Source: Streptomyces canus 299MFChir4.1 (GTDB lineage Bacteria > Actinomycetota > Actinomycetes > Streptomycetales > Streptomycetaceae). From it: DNA of 35,564 nucleotides. Below the pieces are notes generated by a model. That model did not search any database. It was not told where the DNA came from and saw only the letters and a program-made list of their open reading frames with translations. The translations under genes and the position numbers were made by a program. Shown here piece after piece: positions 1-7,549 of this stretch. Numbering within the stretch: position 1 is the stretch's first letter; the number at the start of each line of letters is the position of its first letter. The DNA is taken from assembly GCF_000383615.1 (NCBI RefSeq), contig NZ_KB911637.1, forward strand, positions 1 through 35,564. The letters run 5' to 3'.

Positions 1-173
1 TCTTCCTTGCTCGCGAAGTGCCGGTACAACGTGGCCCGGGTCACCTGCGCCTCTGCCACGATCCGGTCGATACCGACGGAATGGATCCCCTCGGCATAGA
101 AGATCTGGGTTGCCGTGTTCAGCAGCCGCGTCCGCGCCTCAGACACAACGCCACCTTCCGTACTCCGACTCAT
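1..173 (-). CDS. TetR-family transcriptional regulator, N-terminal part (runs off the window)
   Basis: Read from an ATG at 173 towards position 1, the peptide begins MSRSTEGG and continues into a typical TetR DNA-binding domain: a helix with LLNTATQIFYAEGI, then the recognition motif VTRATLYRHFASKEE. The last segment is the family signature helix-turn-helix, so the call is firm although only 57 codons are present. The ligand-binding domain lies outside the window. The gene is divergent from the secreted-protein gene at 282, and the intervening DNA holds TetR-type inverted repeats, so it probably represses itself and its neighbour (inference). The operon partner beyond position 1 is unknown. 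Confidence 0.9.
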   Translation of the reverse strand, partial: MSRSTEGGVVSEARTRLLNTATQIFYAEGIHSVGIDRIVAEAQVTRATLYRHFASKE

Positions 174-184
174 ACGCTCCATAT

Positions 185-259
185 TACCAAACGGTAGAAC
201 GTTCAGTCTTGACAGTTGCCGAGGAACCCTTATCTAATGTCGGTAGACCGAACGTTCTA
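185..259. promoter_or_regulatory. Divergent promoter with paired TetR-type operators
   Basis: A TTGACA at 209-214 is followed by TATCTA at 231-236 (16-bp spacer) or TCTAAT at 233-238 (18-bp spacer), a good sigma-70/HrdB-type promoter on the + strand. TAGAACGTTCAGTC at 195-208 and the inverted copy of TAGAACGTTCGGTC at 246-259 flank it; each contains the palindrome GAACGTTC. A further near-palindrome, TACCAAACGGTA, lies at 185-196. This is the expected arrangement for control by the TetR protein encoded at 1-173. Assignment of the operators is by position and symmetry only. Confidence 0.6.
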
Positions 260-281
260 TCCCACTCTTACTTGGTGCGTC

Positions 282-833
282 ATGACCTTCCATCGGTACA
301 TCGTCTTCCCGGTCTTGGCCTTGGCCACCGTCGCCGGCCTCGCAAGCGCACTGCCCTCCGTCGCCTCCCAGTTGTCTCCGGCCTCCGTGGACGTCCACCC
401 ATGCGAGTCCCACGGAGACACCGTGACCGTACAGCCGATGCACGCCACCCGCGGCGGCCTGCTGAACTCCACCGATGACGCCAGACAGCAGCGCTACGAC
501 GGTCTCGTCAGTGCCGCGGCCAACGGAACGGTGAACGGCACCGAAAGTGACATGCTCTCGGCCGGATGCCCCTCAGCTGGCACCGTCGACCGCGCGGTGC
601 CCGCAGATGACAGCGATGTGGCGAAGATCCTGGCCCGTGCCGCAGATCAGGATTCCGACACCGGTGCGCGATTCGTCCGCTCGGCACTCCCCGCGAAGGA
701 GCCACGCGTCCCTTCGCCGGCCCAGAAGAACTCGCACAACGAACTCACTCAGGGTGGCGTGCGTCCCGCCGCGTTCACGTACTGGAAGCACATCGATGCG
801 CGACAGAGCCGACCGGAGTCTTCCACTGCTTGA
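282..833 (+). CDS. Small secreted protein of unknown function
   Basis: The ATG at 282 gives 183 residues starting MTFHRYIVFPVLALA, a short basic start followed by a hydrophobic core and an Ala-rich region, which reads as a Sec signal peptide (roughly residues 1-30, possible cleavage near SVAS). In-frame starts further upstream overlap the promoter -10 or the operator, so 282 is preferred even though no clear Shine-Dalgarno is visible. The mature part is polar, with only two cysteines (in the HPCESHG and LSAGCPSAG stretches) that could pair. It ends near WKHIDARQ. No family is recognised. It is divergent from the TetR gene and shares its operator-containing promoter, so it is probably TetR-controlled. 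Confidence 0.55.
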   Translation: MTFHRYIVFPVLALATVAGLASALPSVASQLSPASVDVHPCESHGDTVTVQPMHATRGGLLNSTDDARQQRYDGLVSAAANGTVNGTESDMLSAGCPSAGTVDRAVPADDSDVAKILARAADQDSDTGARFVRSALPAKEPRVPSPAQKNSHNELTQGGVRPAAFTYWKHIDARQSRPESSTA

Positions 834-1127
834 TGATCAGCTGCCCCTCTGAAGGTTGGCCACCCGCATGAAGAAGCCGGATACAGAGCGTAATCAGCCG
901 TACGACATCCACATGATCATCTTGAGGGGGGAACCCTCGTGGCACCCGGCTCCCCTTACCCCCCGTCGACGCCCCAGCGTGTTTTCGTCAGTGGGACAAC
1001 TTGCGGCCCGCCTCCGGCCGTCTGGACTGCTGCGGCGATTCCGGCGACCAGTGGACCGGAACCGCGCCGAGTGACACCGTAGTGCTCCATCCGCCGTTCA
1101 ACGGGACGACCGCAGCCTAGAACGCCG

Positions 1128-1196
1128 ATCCACGTAGAGCACGTAGAGAACCCCTTGCAGGCGCAGCCGGTTCTCCAGTGGCTTCTGGCCGGGACC
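1128..1196 (-). pseudogene. Possible relic of an IS5-family transposase N-terminal region
   Basis: On the minus strand the stretch translates to GPGQKPLENRLRLQGVLYVL, resembling the conserved segment of IS5-family transposases in which a disordered Gly/Arg-rich part is followed by (D/N)R-x-x-LxGILFVL. The usual continuation (TGIxWRDLP) is lost: the frame goes on as YVDRRSRL. Only about 23 codons match, with no terminal repeats visible, so this is a weak call and chance similarity is possible. Confidence 0.25.
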
Positions 1197-1418
1197 CTGC
1201 GAATCTCCCCCGCCGACGCCATCGGTTGAGGAGTGGCCTGCGGGACGTGCCGCGCGGCTTTGGGAGAAAACACCATAATGTCGCTGATCGTCCGGCACGT
1301 AGACCGGTGAGGCGAGCAGGCAGCCCCGTCCGCGTCTGTTTCACTGTGGTTTGCTACAGGTGATTCCGTGTGATGGTGCTCACCGCACGCCCGCGACAGC
1401 CGCGGAGGCGCCCTGACT

Positions 1419-1436
1419 ACTCCCCAATTGGGGAGT
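1419..1436. promoter_or_regulatory. 18-bp perfect palindrome upstream of the ParA-like operon
   Basis: ACTCCCCAATTGGGGAGT is a perfect palindrome ending 101 bp before the preferred start of the ATPase gene (1538). Its 16-bp core recurs at 3183-3198 inside the second gene of the same operon. A repeated, perfect, unusually AT-centred palindrome in such GC-rich DNA suggests a protein-binding site: an operator for the operon, a centromere-like site, or both. No experiment or known consensus is invoked. Confidence 0.6.
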
Positions 1437-1537
1437 GCCGCCATAGCCTGCCGTTTCACAGGTCCCGTTGGGGCAGGATGCCTGATGGCTGCACCTCATC
1501 CCGGTGCGTGAGGTATCGCAAGAGGAGGCCACTTCCG

Positions 1538-2470
1538 GTGCTGAGCGATACGAAGGATTTCGTCGAACCCCCTCCGAATGCCGTCATGATCGGCACAGGC
1601 AAGGGTGGAGTGGGCAAGAGCACCATTGCCGCTCACAAAGCTGCTTGGCATGCCGCCCGCGGAGAGCGAACCTTGCTCGTCTGTGTCACGGGCCAGGATG
1701 ACGACGACTTGGGCATCGAGCGGTTCGGGCGAGGCATCCGTCCTGAAGGCCCATCAGTACTGAACGGGCAGGGTCTTTTCCGCGCGATCCAAGAGCGCAC
1801 TCCCCTGGTGCCCGTGCGTGAAGTCCGACCCAATCTCGACGTCGTCCCCGGCGGAGAAGCTGTTGGTGAGCTCCTTGCGCTGCTGACCGCCCGTCTGCCG
1901 GTCGAGGGCATCGGCGTCGTCTCGTCACTGGCTCGCGCTCTTGCTCCTCTCGCAGCCTGGTATGACCAGATCGTCTTCGACAGTGCCCCTGAGCAGGACA
2001 GCCTTGAACAGCTTGCTTTGGCCGCATGTCGTTGGCTCTTCGTGCCTACACGTTCCGACGACGCATCGATTCGCGGAATGCGGCGTATCGCCCGCAACTA
2101 CAAGCTTGTACGCAAACAGTTGAACCCTCAGCTCCAAGTCGTCGGTGCTTGCCTTTACGGCTCGAATCCAAGCGCCACCCAACTGCACAGTGAAGTACGT
2201 GCCGAGATCATGAAGGAACTCGGGCCCAGTACGCCGATGGCAGCACGCGTAGTTGGGTACCGCGAGATGCCTGCGGTCAACGCCCGGAGGAAGGGGCTGA
2301 CCTTCAGCGAGTACGCGGCCCTCCTGCCGACCAGTGCGAAAAGCTACGACGTGGCCGCCGGCCGGGCGGCGCGTGCGGATGTGGTTCCGCAGTCGATCCA
2401 GCCGTTGGCCGCTGAGATGGATCGACTCAACTCCGAGATTGATGAGCTTTGCAGGAAGGCTGCCACGTGA
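1538..2470 (+). CDS. ParA/MinD-type ATPase, divergent
   Basis: The GTG at 1538 lies 9 nt after a strong AGGAGG (1523-1528) and gives 310 residues. Residues 19-29 carry the deviant Walker A motif GTGKGGVGKST typical of ParA/MinD/Soj ATPases, including the signature lysine before GGVGK. The Walker B region reads YDQIVFDSAPEQDS (about 142-155), close to the family's (V/I)IDxPP. The A-prime motif, usually LLVDxDPQ, is replaced by TLLVCVTGQDDDDLG, so the canonical aspartate after LLV is missing and acidic residues follow instead. Near the C-terminus the VGYREMPAVNARRKG segment is family-like. The gene overlaps the next by one base (TGATG), so the two are translationally coupled. By context it drives segregation of the element together with its partner, but the unusual A-prime motif leaves its exact ATPase behaviour open. 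Confidence 0.85.
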   Translation: MLSDTKDFVEPPPNAVMIGTGKGGVGKSTIAAHKAAWHAARGERTLLVCVTGQDDDDLGIERFGRGIRPEGPSVLNGQGLFRAIQERTPLVPVREVRPNLDVVPGGEAVGELLALLTARLPVEGIGVVSSLARALAPLAAWYDQIVFDSAPEQDSLEQLALAACRWLFVPTRSDDASIRGMRRIARNYKLVRKQLNPQLQVVGACLYGSNPSATQLHSEVRAEIMKELGPSTPMAARVVGYREMPAVNARRKGLTFSEYAALLPTSAKSYDVAAGRAARADVVPQSIQPLAAEMDRLNSEIDELCRKAAT

Positions 2471-3423
2471 TGGCCGGAGTGTTCGACGACGACCCGACTC
2501 AGGAACCCATGGGGCAGGGCTTGCTGAAGGGTGAGCTGCCCGCTGTGCTCCAAGAGGCTTCTGTTGTGGTGAAGGCTCCGGTCGGCACAACTCTGGAGTC
2601 CATCCCATCGCCTCGCCCGCCAGCTGGCGACGGAGATCTGAGCGAGCTGGAACGAGAGACTCTTGAAGCCTGTAAAGCAGGCATGAACAATCTCCACAAC
2701 GCGTTCTGGGTGGCCGGCAAGAGTCTGGAAACCATGGCTGTCGGCAACCTGCACCGCAACGAGGGCTTCGCCAACTTCGCCGAGTTCGTGTGGACGAATT
2801 GGGAGATCTCTGAGTCTCAGGTCTACCGCCTGATGGACGGATGGCGAATCGGGGAGTCGCTCAGTCAGCTGGGACATCGTCCTCGGGAGTCGCAGGTGCG
2901 AGAGCTGACCGACATCAAGCGGACGGCCGGCGATGAGGCCGCCGTCGCGGTCTACGATGCTGTGGCCCGCTCGGACAAACGGGTCACGGCAAGGCTCCTG
3001 GCGCGCGTCGCACGTCAGCTCCTCCCCCTCTCCAGAGACTTGAACCGCGCCCAGATCGACGCACTGGTGCGAGAGATGCTCACTCCCCCACGTGATGCAG
3101 TGTCACCGGCTTCGCGGCCGGAGCAACCGGTCATCACTGATGGCGAGGGCGACGGCGTCCAGACAGATGTCTCGCTGCGCGACTCCCCAATTGGGGAGCC
3201 ACAAGGGCGCCGAAGTGATGCCGGAGACGCTGGTGGAGGCTCCACCGATCTGGAGCGGCTGGCGAAGGCACAGGCTCTGCTGCGTGAAGCCGCACAGGCT
3301 CTGAGCAAGCCAGTAGTCCGCAGAGCGTTGAAAGAGGCACCTGGAGCGGCTTCATCACTGCTGGCTGATATCGAAAACGACCTGAACAGGATCGGTAGGG
3401 CGGCGGCACGTCGTCCCGAGTAG
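2470..3423 (+). CDS. Probable DNA-binding partner of the upstream ParA-like ATPase
   Basis: The ATG at 2470 overlaps the ATPase stop codon, with AGGAAGG at 2453-2459; the in-frame GTG at 2467 is the alternative. The product has about 317 residues. The segment FANFAEFVWTNWEISESQVY and the following RLMDGWRIGESLS and RESQVRELTDIKR look like a helix-turn-helix region at roughly residues 98-150. The middle and C-terminal parts are Ala/Arg-rich and helical (AKAQALLREAAQAL), with an acidic linker between. I do not recognise a named family. Its position directly behind a ParA-type ATPase suggests it is the site-binding adaptor of a partition system. The palindrome found upstream of the operon recurs inside this gene (3183-3198), where it encodes DSPIGE. 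Confidence 0.65.
   Translation: MAGVFDDDPTQEPMGQGLLKGELPAVLQEASVVVKAPVGTTLESIPSPRPPAGDGDLSELERETLEACKAGMNNLHNAFWVAGKSLETMAVGNLHRNEGFANFAEFVWTNWEISESQVYRLMDGWRIGESLSQLGHRPRESQVRELTDIKRTAGDEAAVAVYDAVARSDKRVTARLLARVARQLLPLSRDLNRAQIDALVREMLTPPRDAVSPASRPEQPVITDGEGDGVQTDVSLRDSPIGEPQGRRSDAGDAGGGSTDLERLAKAQALLREAAQALSKPVVRRALKEAPGAASSLLADIENDLNRIGRAAARRPE
3183..3198. promoter_or_regulatory. Second copy of the CTCCCCAATTGGGGAG palindrome, inside the adaptor gene
   Basis: This 16-bp perfect palindrome matches the core of the one at 1419-1436. It lies within the coding region of the putative adaptor and is translated as SPIGE. Two perfect copies 1.75 kb apart, bracketing one operon, make chance unlikely. 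A centromere-like or spreading-entry site is plausible but unproven. Confidence 0.6.
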
Positions 3424-3453
3424 CGCGGAGTGCGAGTCGGCTGGGCGTGGCTT

Positions 3454-3495
3454 CTTGTCCTGGGCGTGTCTTGGCTTGTCCTGCTCGTGTCTTGG
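3454..3495 (+). repeat. 21-bp tandem direct repeat
   Basis: CTTGTCCTGGGCGTGTCTTG plus G at 3454-3474 is followed directly by a copy at 3475-3495 that differs at two positions (GG to CT). It lies in the 291-bp gap between two convergent operons. It may be a simple duplication; no function is evident. Confidence 0.6.
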
Positions 3496-3634
3496 CACGA
3501 CGGGCCGATCGTGCCGCTGCCCGCTGCCACGATCCGAATCTGGCTCCACCAGCCTCTGCTCGGCGTGGCTCGGACTGATCGCGAGTGGCGGCTTGGCCGG
3601 CCGGTCATCACTCCACTGCCGGCTCGGCCTCAGC

Positions 3635-3676
3635 CTGTCTTCCTGTTGTTGTCCGGAGACCACAACAGGAAGACAG
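3635..3676. terminator. Bidirectional hairpin between convergent par operons
   Basis: CTGTCTTCCTGTTGT (3635-3649) pairs perfectly with ACAACAGGAAGACAG (3662-3676). After one mismatch an inner GTC/GAC stem closes on a CGGA loop. It sits between the end of the adaptor gene (3423) and the end of parB (3715), which face each other, so a shared terminator is the natural reading. There is no U-tract, as is common for Streptomyces terminators. Confidence 0.7.
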
Positions 3677-3714
3677 TGGTAAGCAGACGAGGAACCGTCT
3701 GCCAACCGGTGCGA

Positions 3715-4956
3715 TCAGGTAGTGACCGCCTGCTGACTGTCCCGGTGCTTGATCAGCTGGTCCAACATCCTGTTGAACTCGTCCGGCGGCATCTTGTGGA
3801 TCAGTAGTTGCGCTGCGAAATGTCCGTCGTCGTAGGGAAACTTTTTGGGCGGACGGTCCGCCGCTTGCGCAGTACCGCCGTCTTGTACAGCCTGCGCGGG
3901 AACGGACGGCGCGGCGCTGCCCGCTTGACCGGCAGACAGGTCCTGCTCTGCAGCGGCTGCCGGCTCTGACGGAAGCTCAGGCTCAGACGGAGGCTCAGGC
4001 TCAAGCGAAAGCTCAGACGGAGGCTCAGGGTCAGGCGATAGCTCAGGCTCAGAGGAAAGCTCCGGTGTTGCGGAGCTTTCCTCTGCGGCTGCGCTGCCGT
4101 CTGCGTTCTCCGCCTCGTCGGCGCCGACGGCGCCAGGTCCCTCAGCGGAGGGAGTGATTACGCCGTAATCACTCTCCTGCCGGGTTTGAGTGGTGGCCTC
4201 GACCGCGGTGGACGCCGGTTGCGCTTTCGGCCGAGCTCGGGCCTCCTCATCTTTCCGCGCGCGCTCGGCCTTGAGTTCCTCCAGCGCGGCTTGCTGCTGG
4301 TCAGCAGGCTTGTTGCCGACAGCTCGCAATAGATCGATGGGCTCCTTGCCGATGCGGGCTTGGAGTTCAGGGGTCAGGTTGAGCAAGGCGAGCCGCTGTG
4401 AGACCCATCCCTGTGAGCGGTGTAGGTGCTTGGCGAGAGCTCGCTGACTGCCGTGAATGTCCAGGAGGCGCTGGAGAGCGCGCGCCTCATCCAGTTCTTC
4501 AAGATCCTGCCGGTGGATGTTGGCCACAAGGGCGGACTCAAGAAGCTCTTCGGGAGTGGACCCCTGTTCATCACTGACCATCACCTTGATGGTGGCGAGG
4601 CCGCCTTCTCGAGCAGCAGCAAGCCGGCTGCTGCCGTCCACTACGACGTGGGTGGTGTCCGGTTCCAGATCGGCCTCTTGCCCCGGATTCGCCTTGAGGT
4701 AGGCGTCACGGTTCATGACCGTGATCGCCTGCTTCTGCCCGTGGGTTTTCAGGCTGCCCGCAAGGTCGGTCAAGTCTCCGAGGCTAGTGCGGGGGTTGTC
4801 CGGATTGAGGCTGATCCGGTGCACGGGAAGTTCAGTGGGTGGGGCGATCCCCTCGGTCGGAACGCCCGTGGCCGCGGCGACTGCTTGGCGCCGCGCACTG
4901 ACCGGGCGCACTCCCCCGCCGAAACGACCTGCGCCGAGCTGGTCGGCCTTGCTCAC
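3715..4956 (-). CDS. parB: ParB-family partition protein
   Basis: The 413-residue product has the ParB layout. Residues 43-62 (VHRISLNPDNPRTSLGDL) open the N-terminal domain. DGSSRLAAAREGG at 107-119 occupies the place of the nucleotide-binding GERRxRA box, but two of its usual residues are changed. ANIHRQDLEELDEARALQRL at 145-164 is the second conserved box, and GSQRALAKHLHRSQGWVSQR at 169-188 is the helix-turn-helix. A linker at about 294-332 is a Pro/Glu/Ser repeat. The C-terminus PDEFNRMLDQLIKH probably dimerises. Its ATG overlaps the stop of the upstream parA, so the pair is coupled. It binds partition sites and works with ParA at the replicon centromere. One copy of the 19-bp palindrome (4154-4172) lies inside the gene and encodes DYGVIT. 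Confidence 0.92.
   Translation of the reverse strand: MSKADQLGAGRFGGGVRPVSARRQAVAAATGVPTEGIAPPTELPVHRISLNPDNPRTSLGDLTDLAGSLKTHGQKQAITVMNRDAYLKANPGQEADLEPDTTHVVVDGSSRLAAAREGGLATIKVMVSDEQGSTPEELLESALVANIHRQDLEELDEARALQRLLDIHGSQRALAKHLHRSQGWVSQRLALLNLTPELQARIGKEPIDLLRAVGNKPADQQQAALEELKAERARKDEEARARPKAQPASTAVEATTQTRQESDYGVITPSAEGPGAVGADEAENADGSAAAEESSATPELSSEPELSPDPEPPSELSLEPEPPSEPELPSEPAAAAEQDLSAGQAGSAAPSVPAQAVQDGGTAQAADRPPKKFPYDDGHFAAQLLIHKMPPDEFNRMLDQLIKHRDSQQAVTT
4154..4172. promoter_or_regulatory. Putative partition site, copy 1 (inside parB)
   Basis: GTGATTACGCCGTAATCAC is a 9+1+9 inverted repeat, here extended by a flanking A/T pair to 4153-4173. It matches the five other copies in the window (6304, 6453, 7370, 7531, 12262). 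Their clustering around parAB suggests they are ParB-binding sites. The sequence is unlike the chromosomal parS consensus GTTTCACGTGAAAC. Confidence 0.75.
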
Positions 4957-6218
4957 GAGACCTCCCTTGCCAGGGCGCGCATGCCAACGGCCTGCTGAGA
5001 TTTCGGGGCGTACGACAGCAGGGGTTTCTTCACCCGGACGGCTTCCTTCTGTTCCTTGAGGTCTCCGATGAGTCCCACGACCCTCGGATCCTTTATGTCC
5101 ACCCAGCCCTGCAGTGAGGAGGTGGCGATGTATCCGCGGCGAGAGTCGTAGAGGTTGACGACGATGCCGAGGTAGTCGATATCGACTTTGAGGTCACCGC
5201 GCAGATCATCGATCTGCGTGGTGAGCAACTCATAGGCGTCGGCGGAGCTGTCTTCTGCTTGGACGACGATGAGAGCTCCGGACTGGCCGGGCTTCTCGCT
5301 GTCGCGTCGACGACCGTAGTAAGCGGCGGCGTCCATGCTCAAGCCAAGACTGGGGGGGCAGTCGACGATGATGACGTCGTACTCGGCCTCGAGGGGAGCA
5401 AGCGCCCGCTCAAGAGCGGCTTCCCGGGCTCGTACCGCTGACAGGCGCACATCGAGCAGGAAGGCGTCATTGCAAGCGGGCAGGAGGTGGAGACGGCCGT
5501 CAAATGCCTCATCGTCGATAGAGATGATGAGGTCGCGCAGGTCGCCCTTGGGATCACCTGCCATGTGGTTGGTGAGGCTGTCGCCACCCATCGGTGCAGG
5601 AGTGCCACCTAGTTGGTTGGTGAGGTGGCACTGCGGGTCGAAGTCGACTAGCAGCACTCTCTGGCCAAGTCCCGGCAGATTCTCGATGTCCAGTGGATCG
5701 CTGTCCAGACCGTCCTCGCCGTCGTGCGCTTCGCTTGCACGCACAGCCTTGGCGAGAGCCTTGGCGACACGCGCCGGGTGGAGGGTGTTGGGGTCCTCCG
5801 CGAGCGCCTCGCCCAGGCCAGCAGTGATGGCGGTCTTGCCGACGCCACCCTTCTGATTGCACACGATGATGCGCCGGGTGATCGCGGGGCGTTCGACATC
5901 CGGGGCTGGATTGGTGTCCAGCCACAGCTGGACGGACTGCGCCAGGCCCTGAATGAGCGAGACACGTCGGTCCGTGGCAATCTGCCGGAACTGCTCCCAC
6001 TGTCCGGGCGGCAGGAAGGTGGAGAACGAGTCAGCGGCAGCGGTGTCGATCGTGGCGCACGTGGAGGCCAGGTTGCACCAGTCTCTGATGCCTTCCTCCA
6101 CGGCGACTTGGATCTCGATGCCGTGCTGGGCCGCTCTGATCTTGAGGTTTTGCCGGAGCCATCCCGGCAGCTTGGAGACGACCTTTTCCCGGTCGCTGGA
6201 GGTGACTGGCGAACTCAT
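4953..6218 (-). CDS. parA: ParA partition ATPase with two ribbon-helix-helix-like N-terminal segments
   Basis: The 421-residue product has the deviant Walker A motif NQKGGVGKTA at 121-130, the A-prime motif LLVDFDPQCHLTNQL at 189-203 and Walker B YDVIIVDCPPSLGLSM at 280-295, all canonical for ParA. The first 105 residues are an extension. Residues 12-47 (VVSKLPGWLRQNLKIRAAQ and what follows) and 64-101 (SFSTFLPPGQWEQFRQIA and what follows) each look like a beta-strand, helix, helix ribbon-helix-helix unit with the same spacing. Such units in partition systems bind DNA and regulate the operon, so self-regulation is a fair inference. It overlaps parB by 4 bp. An inverted repeat (ACTAACG...CGTTAGT) lies just upstream of the start. 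Confidence 0.92.
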   Translation of the reverse strand: MSSPVTSSDREKVVSKLPGWLRQNLKIRAAQHGIEIQVAVEEGIRDWCNLASTCATIDTAAADSFSTFLPPGQWEQFRQIATDRRVSLIQGLAQSVQLWLDTNPAPDVERPAITRRIIVCNQKGGVGKTAITAGLGEALAEDPNTLHPARVAKALAKAVRASEAHDGEDGLDSDPLDIENLPGLGQRVLLVDFDPQCHLTNQLGGTPAPMGGDSLTNHMAGDPKGDLRDLIISIDDEAFDGRLHLLPACNDAFLLDVRLSAVRAREAALERALAPLEAEYDVIIVDCPPSLGLSMDAAAYYGRRRDSEKPGQSGALIVVQAEDSSADAYELLTTQIDDLRGDLKVDIDYLGIVVNLYDSRRGYIATSSLQGWVDIKDPRVVGLIGDLKEQKEAVRVKKPLLSYAPKSQQAVGMRALAREVS

Positions 6219-6229
6219 GAGGACACCAT

Positions 6230-6268
6230 ACTAACGCTCTTGATCATCTACATCATCGACACGTTAGT
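6230..6268. promoter_or_regulatory. Inverted repeat upstream of parA, candidate autoregulatory operator
   Basis: ACTAACG at 6230-6236 and CGTTAGT at 6262-6268 are 7-bp inverted repeats separated by 25 bp, starting 12 bp upstream of the parA ATG. The right arm is followed by a further TAGT. The position fits an operator for the DNA-binding N-terminus of ParA, or for ParB. No convincing -35/-10 pair could be fixed. Confidence 0.4.
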
Positions 6269-6303
6269 TAGTACAAGTTGCGGGTCTTCAGGGCACCGTC
6301 TGG

Positions 6304-6322
6304 GTGATTACGGCGTAATCAC
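6304..6322. promoter_or_regulatory. Putative partition site, copy 2
   Basis: GTGATTACGGCGTAATCAC, perfect 9+1+9 inverted repeat with central G (the mirror orientation of copies with central C). The flanking GG/CC extend the symmetry to 6302-6324. It lies 86 bp upstream of the parA start, so it could also regulate that promoter. Confidence 0.75.
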
Positions 6323-6452
6323 CCGTGCTCCACGAGTCCTGATCGCTGCTGGCCAGGCCGCGATGCCCCTGGCTGTCGAAAGCCGGGAGGACAACAGCAG
6401 CCGCGGGCCGCCGCGTTCGACGCCGCTCCACTGAACAGCCACCGCTGCTTGA

Positions 6453-6471
6453 GTGATTACGGCGTAATCAC
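6453..6471. promoter_or_regulatory. Putative partition site, copy 3
   Basis: GTGATTACGGCGTAATCAC, identical to copy 2 and 149 bp further from parA, with the same central G. Confidence 0.75.
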
Positions 6472-7369
6472 CCTGCCAGAGCCCTTGCGGCATCCGAGAT
6501 GGTTGGGAAGCGTGGTGGGTTCGCCTGCTGTCGTGTACCGACGGGAAGCAAAATCCCTAGCTCCGCGCATACAGCGAGCGTTGACCGAGCGACCGCAGTC
6601 GGGGGTCTGCCGCGTCATCATCAACAACGGTCATTCTCCACGGCCCGCAGCGGAGAGGTCGGGATGGGACCGGACTGGAGCACCGCAGGGGTCGCCGGGC
6701 CGATACCCAGCGCCTCCGCCACCATCCGCGCCCATCATCACCCGCCACGAATCGCGGAGGGGTCGTCTGACGGGACAAACGAGATGATGGCGACTCCGCT
6801 GATCCCGAGATGGACTGATGACCCAGATTCGTCTCGGCCGCAACAGCTACCAGGCGGTCCCTTCACAACCGACCAGCGGCTCGCGGTGCCTCTACGAATC
6901 CCAGCGGACCACATTGACCAGACTGCGGAGCAAAGATCAACAATGGGCAGTGCTGACTTCGGCGTAACCCGTCGTCGAGGGCGGCAAATGTCGGCATGTC
7001 GGAGGGGACTGATAGGCGGGATCCACTGGGGGGCGCGAAACGGTATTCCGTGGGCGGGGTCTGCCGGTGGAGTGCATCTGGGCGGCTGTGCTCACCAGAC
7101 GGCAGGTCAGGGCCGGTGCTGCTGAGCTGATCACGTCGAGGTGAATGTCGACCCCACGATGTGCCGGACTCACCAGCACGCAGCCGGCGCCCGTCGGAAG
7201 AGACCAGCCCATAAGTAGCCGCCGCGCAGGATGGGCTGCGAGCCGGACGAACCGTGGGCTCGGCCAGCCCCGGAGCGGCCGGACCATCGGGCCGTCGCTC
7301 TCCCCCGGTTCCACCAGAAGTTCTACCGAGGTCTCAACGTCGTCGAACGTTGCTTCTGGGCCGCCTCAA

Positions 7370-7388
7370 GTGATTACGCCGTAATCAG
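7370..7388. promoter_or_regulatory. Putative partition site, copy 4
   Basis: GTGATTACGCCGTAATCAG: the outermost base pair of the repeat is lost, the inner 8+1+8 symmetry is intact. Confidence 0.7.
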
Positions 7389-7530
7389 TCAGCCATCGAG
7401 GCTCTATCCCTGTGCCTCGGGTCCTCGTCCCACGATGATCAGCTCACCGTGGGTTCCCGGACCCGCTTGGCAGGAAAACGAGGGCGGTTGCCATCGTTCG
7501 CAATCCGTGCGCGCGGTGAAGTGGCCGCAG

Positions 7531-7549
7531 CTGATTACGCCGTAATCAC
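7531..7549. promoter_or_regulatory. Putative partition site, copy 5
   Basis: CTGATTACGCCGTAATCAC: one outer base differs, the inner symmetry is intact. It lies 161 bp from copy 4, close to the 149-bp spacing of copies 2 and 3. Confidence 0.7.

Larger units (their letters stand above)
834..1537. other. Gene-free stretch between the secreted protein and the first par-type operon
   Basis: No open frame here has convincing coding character or a recognisable protein. Contents are a possible IS5-type transposase relic at about 1128-1196 and the palindrome at 1419-1436. A frame open from 1370 exists, but it would run through that palindrome and translates to low-complexity Arg/Pro residues until the conserved ATPase sequence begins, so it is treated as leader rather than protein. 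Confidence 0.5.

Noticed and set aside
888..898. CGTAATCAG half-sites (also near 31335) as further partition sites
   Set aside because: Only one arm is present, with no inverted partner, as expected by chance.
1370..1537. An N-terminal extension of the ParA-like ATPase from GTG 1370
   Set aside because: It would run across the 18-bp palindrome, is Arg/Pro-rich without conservation-like features, and a strong AGGAGG stands at the right distance from GTG 1538.
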